Positions 1 to 10,390 of a stretch of 64,000 nt of DNA are shown here, one piece after another. The number at the start of each line of letters is the position of its first letter. The first letter of the stretch is position 1. The translations under genes were made by a program, and so were the position numbers. The notes beneath the pieces are model-generated. The model saw only the letters and a program-made list of their open reading frames with translations. It searched no databases and was not told the DNA's origin. The stretch is from Cryptomeria japonica (taxonomy: Eukaryota > Streptophyta > Pinopsida > Cupressales > Cupressaceae): positions 102,260,239-102,324,238 of the forward strand of contig NC_081413.1 of assembly GCF_030272615.1 (NCBI RefSeq), in the 5' to 3' direction.

Positions 1-672
1 GAGGTTGAAGAGATAAATGATTTAATTAATTAATTTAGCATGTGCTTGTACTTTGACTTGGATTTTCAATTTAATCTTTGCATGAGATTTATTCAAATAA
101 ATGAATTTGAATATGTTTAGAACTTGACTTTGATTTTCAATTTGGTTTTTGAAATCATGCACATGTAATTGAATTTGGAAAAAATTAGAAGAAATAAGAA
201 ATTAAATGAAATTAGAATTTGGGGATTTGGAATTGAAGAATTAATTAGTTAATTAAATAATTTAAAAAAACTATTTAATTATGTAGAAATTCTATTTAAT
301 TAAATAATAAAGATTATTTAATTTAAAGGATTAAATCATAATTAATTAAATAATAAATATTTAATTAATATTTAGAAAGGGGTTGAATGATTAGATGATT
401 AGAGAGATAGAAATTCATGATTAATTTATTTAAATAATAAAGATTATTTAAATAGAGGAATTAACCATAATTAATTAAATAATTAATATTTAGAAAATGG
501 TTAAAATGATTAAATGATGAAAGAATAAGAAATAGAATAATTAGTAAGATTATGAGGAAATGTGAAATTAGAAGAATAAGATTAATTAACTTAATTAAAG
601 AATTAAAGAATTATTTAATCAATTAGAGGAATAATTAGTACATGATCAATGAGACATTTTTAGGTGTCTACA
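1..672. mobile_element. AT-rich terminal part of an LTR, cut by the window edge
   Basis: The stretch is very AT-rich and built from irregular repeats of TTAATTAA and AATAATTTA type. It stops sharply at ...GGTGTCTACA (672), where copia coding sequence begins in mid-protein at 673. Read on the minus strand, the edge is TGTAGACACCTAAAAATGTC, a normal TG start for an LTR, so the window holds only the outer end of a larger element inserted into the copia. Neither its second LTR nor its target duplication is inside the window. Confidence 0.55.
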
Positions 673-3650
673 GTAACTATCGGAGACAATTCTACACACC
701 CTGTCAAAGGAGTTCAAACCTGCACCATCAAACTAAAGTCGGGTGTATCATTACAACTTAGAGGAGTGCTATATGTTCCAAACATCAAAAGAAATCTAGT
801 ATAAATATCAGCATTGGAGGACAATGGATACAGAGTAACCTTCGTGGACAACAAAGTACTGGCTTGGCTAAAGAACTCATCCATCAAGAAAGCTAAAACA
901 ATTGGTCAAAGACAAGGCTATTTGTATGAGTTATGCACAGAACCCAACTTAGCCCTAATTAATGAGACCACATATGCAAATGAAATCTAGCACAGAAGAC
1001 TAGGCCACCTAAATTTTAGAGCTTTGTCATCAATGGGTGACCTTGTCACGGGTCTACCCAAGTTAAAGCAATATCATTCAGGAACATGCATAGGATGTGC
1101 CCTAGGTAAGAATATTAAGGGTGCTTTTCAAAATAGTACTAGGAAAACAAGTAAAATTTTAGAGTTAGTTCATTCTGATGTATGTGGACCTATGTTCGTA
1201 CCTTCATTGGGGGGATTTATGTATTATATAATTTTTGTTGATGACTACTCTAGGAAAACTTGGATCTACTTTCTGAAATGTAAAGAATCAAAAGAGATCC
1301 TTAATAGGTTTAAAGAATTCAAATCACTAACAGAGAACTACTCAGGAAATAAAATTAAAACCCTAAGAACTGACAATGGGGGGGAATACACATTAGAATT
1401 ATTTAAAGAGTTTTGTAAAAATTCAAGGATTAAGAGGGAGTTAACAATACCCTATAACCCTCAACAAAATGGGATAGCTAAAAGGAAAAATAGGACAATC
1501 GTTGAAGCTGCCAAAGCTATGATTCTTGATCAGAATCTAAATATCAATCTTTGGGCAGAAGCAACTAGCATTGTTGTATATATTCAAAACAGATGTCCCC
1601 ACTTTCATCTTGAAGATAAAACCCCTGAGGAAGTCCTAAATCAAAACTTGATATTAGCCACCTTAGGATATTTGGATGCCCTGACTATATTCATGTACCT
1701 AAGGAGAAAAGATTAAAACTAGAGCCTTCTAGAAAAAGGGGAATCTTTGTAGGATATAGTGAAACCTCCAAGGCTTACAGGATCTATATACCTGGCCAAA
1801 AGAATATTGAACTAAGCAGGGATATGATCTTTGAAGAAGAATTAGCCTTCGAAAGAGCCCAAATCTCTCTAAACCCTGAAGTCTATATACCCACCCCTAG
1901 CATAGATAGAGATCCTACTCTTGAGCTTCAGAGGGAGAATCCTGAGGAAACTATAAGTGAAACTCAAAGTTCACCTAGAGAAAACCTCAAGAAAAGACCA
2001 CTATGGGCCACCAAAACTATAGCAGAAGCTCAGAAGTTTGTTGCTCCTTTAGGGACCTTCAGGGAAAGCAAAAGGCCCAACAGATTCACTAGCTATGTTG
2101 CCCTTATGAATAATCTCTCTAAAGTCGAACCAAACAATGTATCAGAGGCTCTTGAACATCAAGTATGGAAGGATGCCATGTTTGAAGAGTATCAGTCCAT
2201 TATGAAAAATGATGTTTGGGAGATTGTTCCTAGGCCAACTAAGAAATATGTTGTTTCATCTAAATGGTTTTTTAAGATTAAACATGCTGCAGACGGTAGT
2301 ATTGAAAAACACAAGGCTAGATTTGTAGCTAGAGGTTTCTCTCAAAGGGAAGGGATAGATTATGAAGAAACTTTTGCACCAGTTGCCAAATATACATTAG
2401 TGAGAGTTGTATTAGCCATTGCAGCATCTAAGGGGTGGAAGGTATACCAGATGGATGTTAAGACAACATTTCTAAATGGTGAGATCTCAGAAGAAGTCTA
2501 CCTAGAGCAACCTAAAGAGTTTGAAGTCTATGATGCAAAGTCTCATGTGTGTAGACTCGAGAAATATCTCTATGGGTTTAAACGGGCTCCCAGGGCCTGT
2601 TATGAAAGAATTGACACCTATCTCTCAGGACTAGGTTTCTCTAAGAATGATGCAGATCCTAATCTCTACTACAAAAGAAATAAAGGTGATATGCTAATAT
2701 TAATTTTATATGTTGATGACTTATTAATCACAAGAAATGATCATCTTATAGATCAATGCCAGAAAGATCTATCCAAAGAATTTGACATGAAGGACTTGGG
2801 ACTCCTTCATTACTTCCTAGGATTGAAAGTATGGCAGAATTCTAACAGCATTATACTAAACCAAGGGAAGTATACCTTGGATATATTGAAGAAATTCGGA
2901 ATGTTGAACTATAGGCCCATGACCTCTCCTATGGAAACCAATTTAAATAAACTTATAGAAGCAGTAGTAGAGTCTCAACCCACTGATTCTACTCATTACA
3001 GACAGATAATTGGGTCTCTGATCTACCTGGTGAATACAAGGCCAAATATATGTTATGCAGTTAATGTCTTAATTCAGTGCATGTGTGAACCCAAGGGGAT
3101 ACACCTGGTTGCAGTAAAGCACATCATGAGATGCCTACAAGGTACTCTACACCTTGGTCTCAAATATGAGAAAGTTGACATAAACCTCCATGGATTTACA
3201 GATTCAGATTGGGTTGGAAGTGTAACTGATAGAAAAAGCACTTCAGGGTGTTGTTTCAGTCTAGGTTCAGCCATGATATCTTGGATCAGCAGGAAGCAGT
3301 CTTCAGTAGCTCAAAGCTCCACCAAGGCAGAATACATTGCAGCTTCTATGGCTGCTCGAGAAGCAGTATGGCTTAGGAAGTTGCTTGTGGGGTTGTTTGG
3401 AGAGCCTATGAAACCCACTATTATACATTGTGACAATTAGAGTTGCATAAAACTTTCAATGAATCCAGTGTTCCATGACAGATCCAAGCATATTGAGATT
3501 CCATACCACTATGTGTAAGATATGGTAGACAGGAATGTGATCCAATTAGAATATGTTTGTACAGGAGATCAAACTGCAGATATTCTGACCAAACCTCTTT
3601 CCAGAGTGAAGTTTGATCACTTCAGAAAAGGTTTAGGTTTGATAGAAAGG
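673..3650 (+). pseudogene. Ty1/copia pol relic: protease tail, GAG-pre-integrase, integrase, RT, RNase H
   Basis: The sequence encodes the copia order of domains but starts inside the protease/linker part, because another element replaces everything before 673. The GAG-pre-integrase box (HRRLGHLNF, about 991-1017) is followed by the integrase core (HSDVCGP, TDNGGEY). The third catalytic residue is lost: the motif normally read as NGVAERKNR is NGIAKRKNR, with Glu replaced by Lys. RT has KARFVARGFSQ and the catalytic YVDD box near 2711; RNase H has DSDW and KAEY. Breaks are TAA at 802, TAG at 988, a one-base frameshift near 1640, TAG at 3438 and TAA at 3516. The frame continues from about 1644 to about 3650 apart from the last two stops. 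It cannot make an active polyprotein. Confidence 0.93.
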
Positions 3651-4197
3651 TAATTTGCTTTGTAATCTGTATTTTGCATATCAATAAGATGTTTAATGTC
3701 TAAACTTCTTGTCATGATAGGACATTTTGGATTTTTATCCCCTGAGTTCTTATCTAAGAGGTGACGATCTCTCAAGATAATGAACACTTGTATGGAGACA
3801 TTATAAGGTGACGATCTTATAATGTCCAAACCAGTTATCATGTTGGATCTCTAGTGTGTCATGGATGTGCCATGATTGTGTTGTGATAAAACATTTGTAT
3901 AAAGTGTTAGTGCACATATCACAACTTGGATAAGATGAGAAGTTAATCCTCCTCATATGATTATCCTTAAGTATTGCGTGTTTAGGCAATACTGATATCA
4001 CATGCTTAAGTGATATTCTGTCATCACAAGATTGACGTGAATGACATTTGTATCACGTGTTTAGCTGATACTTCATACCATGTGATTAGGTGGTATGATT
4101 TTCTAGAATGTCTAATTAAGTAAAGAATGCTAACTATCATTTGAATTGTGATGCTTGAATATATTGTTTACATTCATCTTACCTAGCTAAGAGGGAG
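3651..4197 (+). other. Non-coding 3' region of the copia with a stem-loop array
   Basis: Between the end of pol and the 3' LTR there is no ORF but many hairpins. Perfect or near-perfect stems are at 3797-3826 (11 bp, loop GTGACGAT), 3971-3992 (7 bp, loop GTGTTTAG), 3995-4016 (7 bp, loop ATGCTTAA), 4050-4071 (6 bp, loop CGTGTTTAGC) and 4074-4097 (7 bp, loop TGTGATTAGG). A further imperfect stem around 3750-3780 has the same loop GTGACGAT at 3761-3768. Stem sequences differ while loops are alike. Their role is unknown; they would be part of the genomic RNA, upstream of the polypurine tract. Confidence 0.75.
4189..4197 (+). promoter_or_regulatory. Polypurine tract of the copia element
   Basis: AAGAGGGAG lies directly before the LTR start TGTTAATG. 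This is the expected plus-strand primer position. The longer block GCTAAGAGGGAGTGTTAATG is shared exactly with the 3003-bp element at 36771-39773. Confidence 0.85.
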
Positions 4198-4222
4198 TGT
4201 TAATGCATGATAGCTTCGGTAA

Positions 4223-4273
4223 GATAAATGATTGAATGAGAGATAAATGAAGTCTCTCATTCAATCATTTATC
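4223..4273 (+). repeat. Perfect 21-bp inverted repeat near the LTR start
   Basis: Arms 4223-4243 and 4253-4273 are exact reverse complements (GATAAATGATTGAATGAGAG plus one base), with a 9-nt spacer. It lies 25 bp inside the LTR start. Confidence 0.9.
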
Positions 4274-4515
4274 ATATCAATAATTATGATGGAAACCTTC
4301 AAGCAATTAATTCTTCTTTGATAGCCATTCTACATTTGCATATAAATAACCTATTCAGTTCGATAAAATCCTTAACATTGATAATCATACTATATCATTT
4401 GTTTATGTGCATCGATTACTAAATCATATTCATGCATTCCGATTTGTATCGATTAATATAATTTATAATAATAAATGATTAATCAAACATCGATTAATAT
4501 CAGTTTATATGTGCT

Positions 4516-4658
4516 CCGATAGTTATCGGGTGGCATGATAAAGTTTACCAATAGTTATCAATTGTTAAGTATACGCCGATAGTTATCGGCTGTTAAGTCT
4601 AAGCACATGCCGATAGTTATCAGCTGTTAGGATTATGCAAACACCGATAATCATCGGG
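4516..4658 (+). repeat. Array of CCGATAGTTATCGG dyads
   Basis: Five related dyads sit at 4516-4529, 4548-4560, 4575-4590, 4609-4624 and 4642-4658. Most have the spacer AGTT between CCGAT and ATCGG; the last has AATC. The second is degraded. Spacing is about 30 bp. They lie upstream of a TATATACATATA stretch near 4792-4804 and so in the presumed U3 part of the LTR. Confidence 0.8.
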
Positions 4659-4726
4659 TGTTAAAGTATTTACATTCCGGTTGACATTAGTAATGAACAT
4701 GCATTGTTTGGTATTAACAAAGAGGC

Positions 4727-4780
4727 ACGATCAAGTAATGCCTTGATCGATCATGACCGATCAAGGCATTGCTTGATTGT
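4727..4780 (+). repeat. Long near-perfect hairpin in the copia LTR
   Basis: Arms 4730-4749 and 4758-4777 (ATCAAGTAATGCCTTGATCG against its complement) pair with one G-T position around an 8-nt loop. Pairing extends a further three positions outward. Confidence 0.85.
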
Positions 4781-4969
4781 ACCCCACTTGTTATATACAT
4801 ATATTGAATGGCATTCGTGAGATAGGACATAGAAAATAACAAATGCTCCTCTCACCTACCACAAATAAGAAGATAGTCAGATTCATATATTAATTCAGTA
4901 ATACATAGAACAAGATCATTTAAATAGAATATAACTTGCATATTGAATGTAAATTGAACATCATTTACA

Positions 4970-5421
4970 AGGTTTATGGTTATTGTATGAGCTTAAACCG
5001 GTACTGAACCTAGCATAGCAGATGCTGAAATGAAGCAGTACATTATATTGGATTTGCATAATCCATTTTGCAAGTCAGTGAGACTTCCTTTTGTAGTTAA
5101 GTAGTGAGCTTTAGGCAGTTGGTCTTCCTGCATGTGCAGGCCCCTATTGTAAGTAATATTCATTTATTGGCCAGTAAGTGAATATTGTGGGTCACAAATC
5201 CCACCAAGTTTTTTCCCACACCAGGTTTCCTCGTTAAAATATTGTGTTATGGTGTGCTTTCTATGTTGTGCTTGTTGTTCTTATTTACTGCATTAATTCT
5301 GGTTTACTGGTACATTGTTTTGGAATGCAATTTGTTTAATAAGATCAAAAAATTTATCAACCGATTAGATACTGATTCACCCCCCCCCCCCCCCCTCTTA
5401 GTATCTTTGGGAATCCTAACA
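4970..5421 (+). repeat. 5' LTR (truncated) of the SIRE-like element
   Basis: This is a direct repeat of 9108-9551, from AGGTTTATGGTTATTG to ...GAATCCTAACA. The first 320 bp or so of the LTR are missing because the copia at 673-4969 occupies the position. Near the 3' end is a run of 17 C where the other copy has 9, so the tract length is variable. Confidence 0.85.
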
Positions 5422-6193
5422 ATTGGAAACAGCTCTTGCAGATTATGATGCATAAAAGTTGAAAAATATCAAACTTGAAGATGATCTGAAGGTTGCACAG
5501 GAAATCATTCAAGGACTTCAGGAGAATTATACTATTGCCCGGAATAAAAGAAGAGAACTTCATGAGAAGATGCAGAAAGATGATGATGAAAAAGAAACTC
5601 TTAATGATCTTGTAGGCAAGATGAAACAAGAAAATATGACCTTGAGGAATGAGATGCAAGATATGACTATGAGATTTTGTAAAGACATTGAAGACAGAAA
5701 GAAGAATGAAGATAATTTGGCTAGGAGAATCAATGACACTACAAATGAGAATCTAAGACTCAATCATGAAAATGATATGTTGAAGACATATCTAATTCAC
5801 TTGGAACATGAAAAAACTGAACTCATGAGACAGAAAGATTTCTTGGAAAATGAATTGGCTACTGCAAATCAACATAAGGATAAATTCAAGAAAAGTTCAG
5901 AAGAACTTGATGACATGCTGAAAAATCAGAAACCTAATGGAGATACTAATGGTCTTGATTTGAAGTTAGTGAAAGCTCTGGTACTGCAAACAATCATGAT
6001 CACAGTAAACCGGTAAGACAACCTAATGCATACAAATTTAATGGGAAATGCTTGAACTGTAACAAGTATGGTCATAGAGAAAATCAGTGTAGATCTAGAA
6101 ACTATTAGAAAACTAATGCACCCACCGGTCAATGTTCTAAATGCAACAAAATTGGTCATAATTCAGAAAATTGCAGAATGAATGTAAGATGTT
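5422..6193 (+). pseudogene. 3' half of a copia-type gag with zinc knuckles
   Basis: The coding sequence starts 38 bp after the LTR. An open stretch from 5459 gives about 170 residues of charged heptad-like coiled coil (many E, K, N, L). After a frameshift near 5960 comes a nucleocapsid part with CLNCNKYGHRENQC and CSKCNKIGHNSENC, both CX2CX4HX4C. A third knuckle begins with CYVC but is cut off where the next ORF starts. A TAG lies at about 6106. The N-terminal gag domain usual for copia is absent, and so are protease, integrase and RT. No normal tRNA primer site is visible after the LTR. The element looks like an internal-deletion derivative. Confidence 0.75.
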
Positions 6194-8584
6194 ATGTTTG
6201 TAGAAGTATTTGGAAATGCAGAAACTATTGAAAGCAAAGTTCAATCACATAAACGAATAAAGAAAACAGAAAAAACAATTAGAAAAGCAACAAGACAGGC
6301 AAAAGAGATTAAGGAAAACATACTGAATATGACTGGTATCAAGGAGAGTGACTTAGAAGGATTACAACCGGAAACGCATCTTTCACCGGTTGGTACCTCC
6401 TCTAACAGTGAAATATCGGCAGAGTTTCAGAGAGTAGAAAGGAAAAGGAAACCTTCACCAATACCCGCTCCTACACCCAAGAGAACAAGAAGAAAACAAC
6501 AGGTTGTAAGGCCTTCGGCGAAGAAAATAACACCAAGGAAGAAGAAGGAAAAACAAGTTATCCCTCCACTTGACAATCTCTTGAATGAGATAACTGAAGA
6601 TGGAAACTTGTCAAATGTTAGCAAGTTATATAGTACTTTTACAAATGAGGAAAAGGAAAGTATAGAAAACAATGTTATCTTACACTTAGACATTTACAAG
6701 AAATTCTTGATAGAAGTTGTAGATGACTTGCCAAGTGACTTGTACAAAAGATTAGATGCAAAAAGGTTAGAAATTGTGGAACTAGAAAAGAAGATAAAGG
6801 TAAAAAAATTACTTGCATTTCACCCAGTAAAATCAACAAAAGAAATTGATGAACTGATAAGTGAGGCAAACCGGACAGTATTGTCCACTGGTCACCGGCA
6901 TGTAGCTTTAATGGCTGGCAGAGTGAATGAGATCATTGAAGAAATAGCAAACAAATGGGATATTTTCTTTGTGGAAAAGGAAAAGCAAGAAGAACTTAAA
7001 TGACCAAAGACTTTCAAAGTCTATCAAAAGGAAAAGGATAAAGGTAAAGGCAAGGTAGGTGGTCCTCCGAGCATAAAAGTAACAGATAACTTGCCCCCAC
7101 CTCCTTTTGATACTCCACTGATTGAAACTGTTGATACACCACTGGTAACAGATAATGTTGAGAGTATGGAGACAACGCATGAAGACACCAACCCTGATTC
7201 AAAGGTATTATTTACAATGAATATTTACACACATAAAGTAAACATTGTGGTTGATAAGGAAACCGCTGAGAAGAATGATGTGGCAACTGAGCCACTGACT
7301 GAGGATATTATTGTTGAGACACATATTGAGGATACAGTTGGAAATGTTGAGATTGGGATTGAAACACATACTGAACAATCCACTGATCCCCTGGATACTA
7401 GAAAGACAGCTACCACTGATGACGTACACATTGACAAACCTACTGAGTTATAGCAACCGGCTACTGATAATACAATAAAATTTGTTGAGATACCGGCAAT
7501 AGATAGTTCAGAGGTACATACAGAGAAACCAGTAGATAATACTGAGACACAATCAGAGAAACCGGCAATGGAAAGCACAGAGAAACTGATAGAGGTACAT
7601 TCTGAGAAGCATGAAGAGAAAAAGGTTGAGATAGAGACAGTGCCACCGGCAACAGCTGAGAAACCCAAACCTTTGCTAGTTGAGATGCAGACACAGATTG
7701 ACCTACCAGAGGTCAACTCAAGCAAAGAGGTTACTCACACCAGCGGATTGCATATTGTTAAGGTAGTTGGACAATCTTCTGGTTCTTCCATGACAAAATT
7801 CAGACCGACAAATGTAACAGAGGTATTATTGGATTCCATCAAGAAAATCACATATTGCAATGCACTTGCATATAAGGCTATTGATGACACAATTCCTTTA
7901 TTGAAATTGATTGCACCCAAGTGCAATGTGGAAAATAAAGATTATTTGAGTCAACTAGACACATTGTCTAAATATATCACCGGCAATCTTTTGACAGTTG
8001 ATCAGATTAATGGGGAGAATTTCAATGAGAAAATGATTAAGGAAAAAGAAAAATTCTTTGATGAGACAATAAAGAAGTGCATGGAACACATTGACACCCT
8101 CCTACCGACACTAAACAAAACTTTAACAGAATTTAAGGAGCTGTACAAAGACACATGTAAGACAAATATTTTGATAGCAGATATAGACAAGGAGATCAGC
8201 ATGGTACAGATAGAAATAAATGATATAGCTGACAATCTCATTGGTTCATTAGAAACCATATCGGTAATAGAGCAGGAAATTGCAAGTTTTGAGGAAAAAC
8301 TTGAAAAATTGGAAAAGAAAAAGGAAAGAATACAATACAAGGCTAAGGAACTGAAATGTAGACTTGGTCTGAAACTTGACATCCTCATCTCTTTGAGAAA
8401 AGAGATTTCAGAGGCACTTGTTCAAGGACTTAAGACACCGGAAGAGCAAATGCACATACTCATTGGTATCATCCAAAGGACAGAGGCAGCATTAAAAGAC
8501 AATGAAAGGTTCACTAAGAGCTTAAATTTTGTACTGGCAGACATATTTCAGATTGTAACCCACCGGTTACAGGGATCCAACTGA
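6194..8584 (+). pseudogene. Long coiled-coil ORF downstream of gag, possibly env-like ORF3, with two stops
   Basis: One reading frame runs from ATG 6194 to TGA 8584, about 796 codons, broken only by TGA at 7001 and TAG at 7451. Order of parts: a basic N-terminal region with KRTRRKQQ and PRKKKEKQ, suggesting nuclear localisation; a helical part to about residue 270; a low-complexity Thr/Glu/Pro region with repeated TE and EKP units (about residues 300-510); and a C-terminal helical coiled coil (about 570-790) with the stretch EEKLEKLEKKKER. No signal peptide or clear membrane segment is seen. Position before the 3' LTR matches the extra ORF that SIRE-type copia elements carry after pol, but I see no sequence proof of an envelope function. 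The two stops are consistent with C-to-T changes. Confidence 0.6.
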
Positions 8585-8786
8585 GAACTACACTCAGTTT
8601 ATATTTTTGACAACCTTTATCATTGATGTCAAAGGGGGAGTAGTAGGAATGAGAAAAATCCAAATGACTTAGAGATCATCTGCTCAAGGGGAGCACACAG
8701 TTTTGGTAAGATTTTTGGACAACACATTTTGGATACAATTTTGACTTTTTCTCATGACTGTTGCCATCAATGCCAAAGGGGGAGAT
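8585..8786 (+). promoter_or_regulatory. Pre-LTR region with two polypurine tracts
   Basis: CAAAGGGGGAG occurs twice, near 8629-8640 and at 8774-8784. The second abuts the LTR start TGTTGGCA and is the working position for plus-strand priming. The first lies about 145 bp upstream, within a partly repeated context (CATTGATGTCAAAGGGG and CATCAATGCCAAAGGGG), so the end of the internal region seems duplicated. Confidence 0.7.
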
Positions 8787-9551
8787 TGTTGGCAAATGCA
8801 CACTCCAATGAGAAATTGTAGGTGATTGAAGGTATTGTCATTGATGGCAACCTTGCAATCCTATGGCACCGGCACCGGCACCGGCAGTTAGTTTACCGAC
8901 AATGGCAAAGATGATTACCGGCACCCCAGCCAACAGGATTTTGTTTATTACATTTTGTATTTAATTGTAATATCTTTTTGTAAGCCGACAAGGCAAATTG
9001 TAATAGGACTCATATATAAGTATGAGATCTTGTAGATCATTTAGGACGCGAACATGGTTAGATTATTGCAAAAGTAATATGCGAATATTAAGGCAGATTT
9101 TGGAGTAAGGTTTATGGTTATTGTATGAGCTTAAACCAGTACTGAACCTGGCATAGCAGATGTTGAACCGAAGCAGTACATTATATTGGATTTGCATAAT
9201 CCATTTTGTAAGTCAGTGAGACTTCCTTTTGTAATTAAGCAGTGAGCTTTAGGCAGTTGGCCTTCCTGCATGTGCAGGCCCCTATTGTAAGTAAAATTCA
9301 TTTATTGGCCAGTAAGTGAATATTGTGGGTCACAAATCCCACCAAGGTTTTTCCACATCGGGTTTCCTCATTAAAATATTGTGTTATGGTGTGCTTTCTA
9401 TGTTGTGCTTATTGTTCTTATTTACTACATTAGTTTTGGTTTACCGGTACAATGTTTTGGAATGCAATTTGTTTAATAAGATCAGAAAATCTGTAAACCG
9501 GTTAGATATTGATTCACCCCCCCCCTCTCAGTATCTTTGGGAATCCTAACA
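8787..9551 (+). repeat. 3' LTR of the SIRE-like element (765 bp)
   Basis: It runs from TGTTGGCAAATG to ...CCTAACA, directly after AAAGGGGGAGAT. The last 444 bp repeat 4970-5421. It contains a short (CACCGG)n run near 8867-8886 and a 9-C tract near the end. The five bases after it (CAGAC) should be the target duplication; the left copy would be outside the window. Confidence 0.87.
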
Positions 9552-10389
9552 CAGACTACAATCCGGAGAAGTGTTGAACTGTTAAAGATAGCATCACATA
9601 TGCCTAAGTAGAGTTTCGGTTAAGCTCAATACTAGAGGACTAAATCCTCTTACATAAACCCAATTCGATCTCCAATGATCGACCAACTCCTCTGCCTGAA
9701 TGATATTACATTATTCACACATTACATTCCTTTTTTTTCTTTTTCTTCTATATTATATTCTACAATGAGATCTTACATCTATATATACAAACCCTCGACC
9801 ATAATCAAATAGGTCGGCCACAGACAATAAACCAATTACATAATTACAAATCATGTCGTCCTTAGACCAAACAAATAATATCAACACATAAGACATCCCG
9901 GAAATAGGTCATATCCATACGTTACATTAAAGTCGGTCCATAACCTAGATCAACCGGGACCAAGTATAGGTCCACACACTTTAGCAATGATCTCCAATCG
10001 TTGTCTCAAACATGATTACCAACAGCATCCTGAAACTCCATCAGAAGTTGCACCAACGCCACTTATGCAATTTATCAAAGATCTTCATCTAAAGCTCTGT
10101 TGGTGAAACCCTCACCAGAACCAGAAACCAATCTTCTAAGCAAGCAGGATAGCATCCAATCTCCAGACCAAAACCAACTAACCAAATATGAGTATAAGTA
10201 TCATGAACAAGCCAATTCCATCATCAAACTATGTCAGAGCCTATCAGATCATGCCAAATCCAAGTTAACCAGATACCACTTAACCTACCGGGACCAAAAG
10301 GGTGTCGGTAAAGCATCCAAACAACTAGTGTTGGCATCAATGGAAAAACATCAATGCAACACATAATCAATTCCACCAAATGGCCAACA
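9552..10389 (-). repeat. Minus-strand LTR fragment related to the solo LTR at 43270-44335
   Basis: Order and wording of motifs match the solo LTR at 43270-44335: GACTACAAT, AGCATC, CGGTTAAGCT, a TATATATACA box near 9780-9790, AGGTCGGC, GGTCCATAACCTAGA, then a TGTTGGCATCAATG-type stretch and a terminal CCAACA at 10389. Its other end is missing where the SIRE-like element begins. It interrupts the gypsy protein exactly at 10390. An 88-codon open stretch inside it (10100-10366) is not considered a gene. Confidence 0.6.
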
Positions 10390-10390
10390 T

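Larger units (their letters stand above)
4198..4969 (+). repeat. 3' LTR of the copia element (772 bp)
   Basis: It begins TGTTAATG after the polypurine tract and ends ...CATTTACA, immediately before sequence that also occurs inside the LTR at 8787-9551. The LTR therefore looks complete and inserted in that other LTR, with AGGTT (4970-4974) as the probable right target duplication; the left one would lie outside the window. It contains a perfect 21-bp hairpin, a set of CCGAT...ATCGG dyads and a second 20-bp hairpin, listed separately. The partner 5' LTR is not in the window. Confidence 0.75.

Noticed and set aside
5185-5448. 87-codon ORF with a hydrophobic stretch, and its counterpart at 9316-9549
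   Set aside because: Both are in the repeated LTR segment; the hydrophobic run is an effect of T-rich U5 sequence.
7225-7725. 166-codon minus-strand ORF rich in Ser, Val and Cys
   Set aside because: Shadow of the Thr/Glu repeat region of the plus-strand ORF at 6194-8584.
10100-10366. 88-codon ORF before the gypsy pol
   Set aside because: It lies wholly inside a minus-strand LTR fragment that matches 43270-44335.
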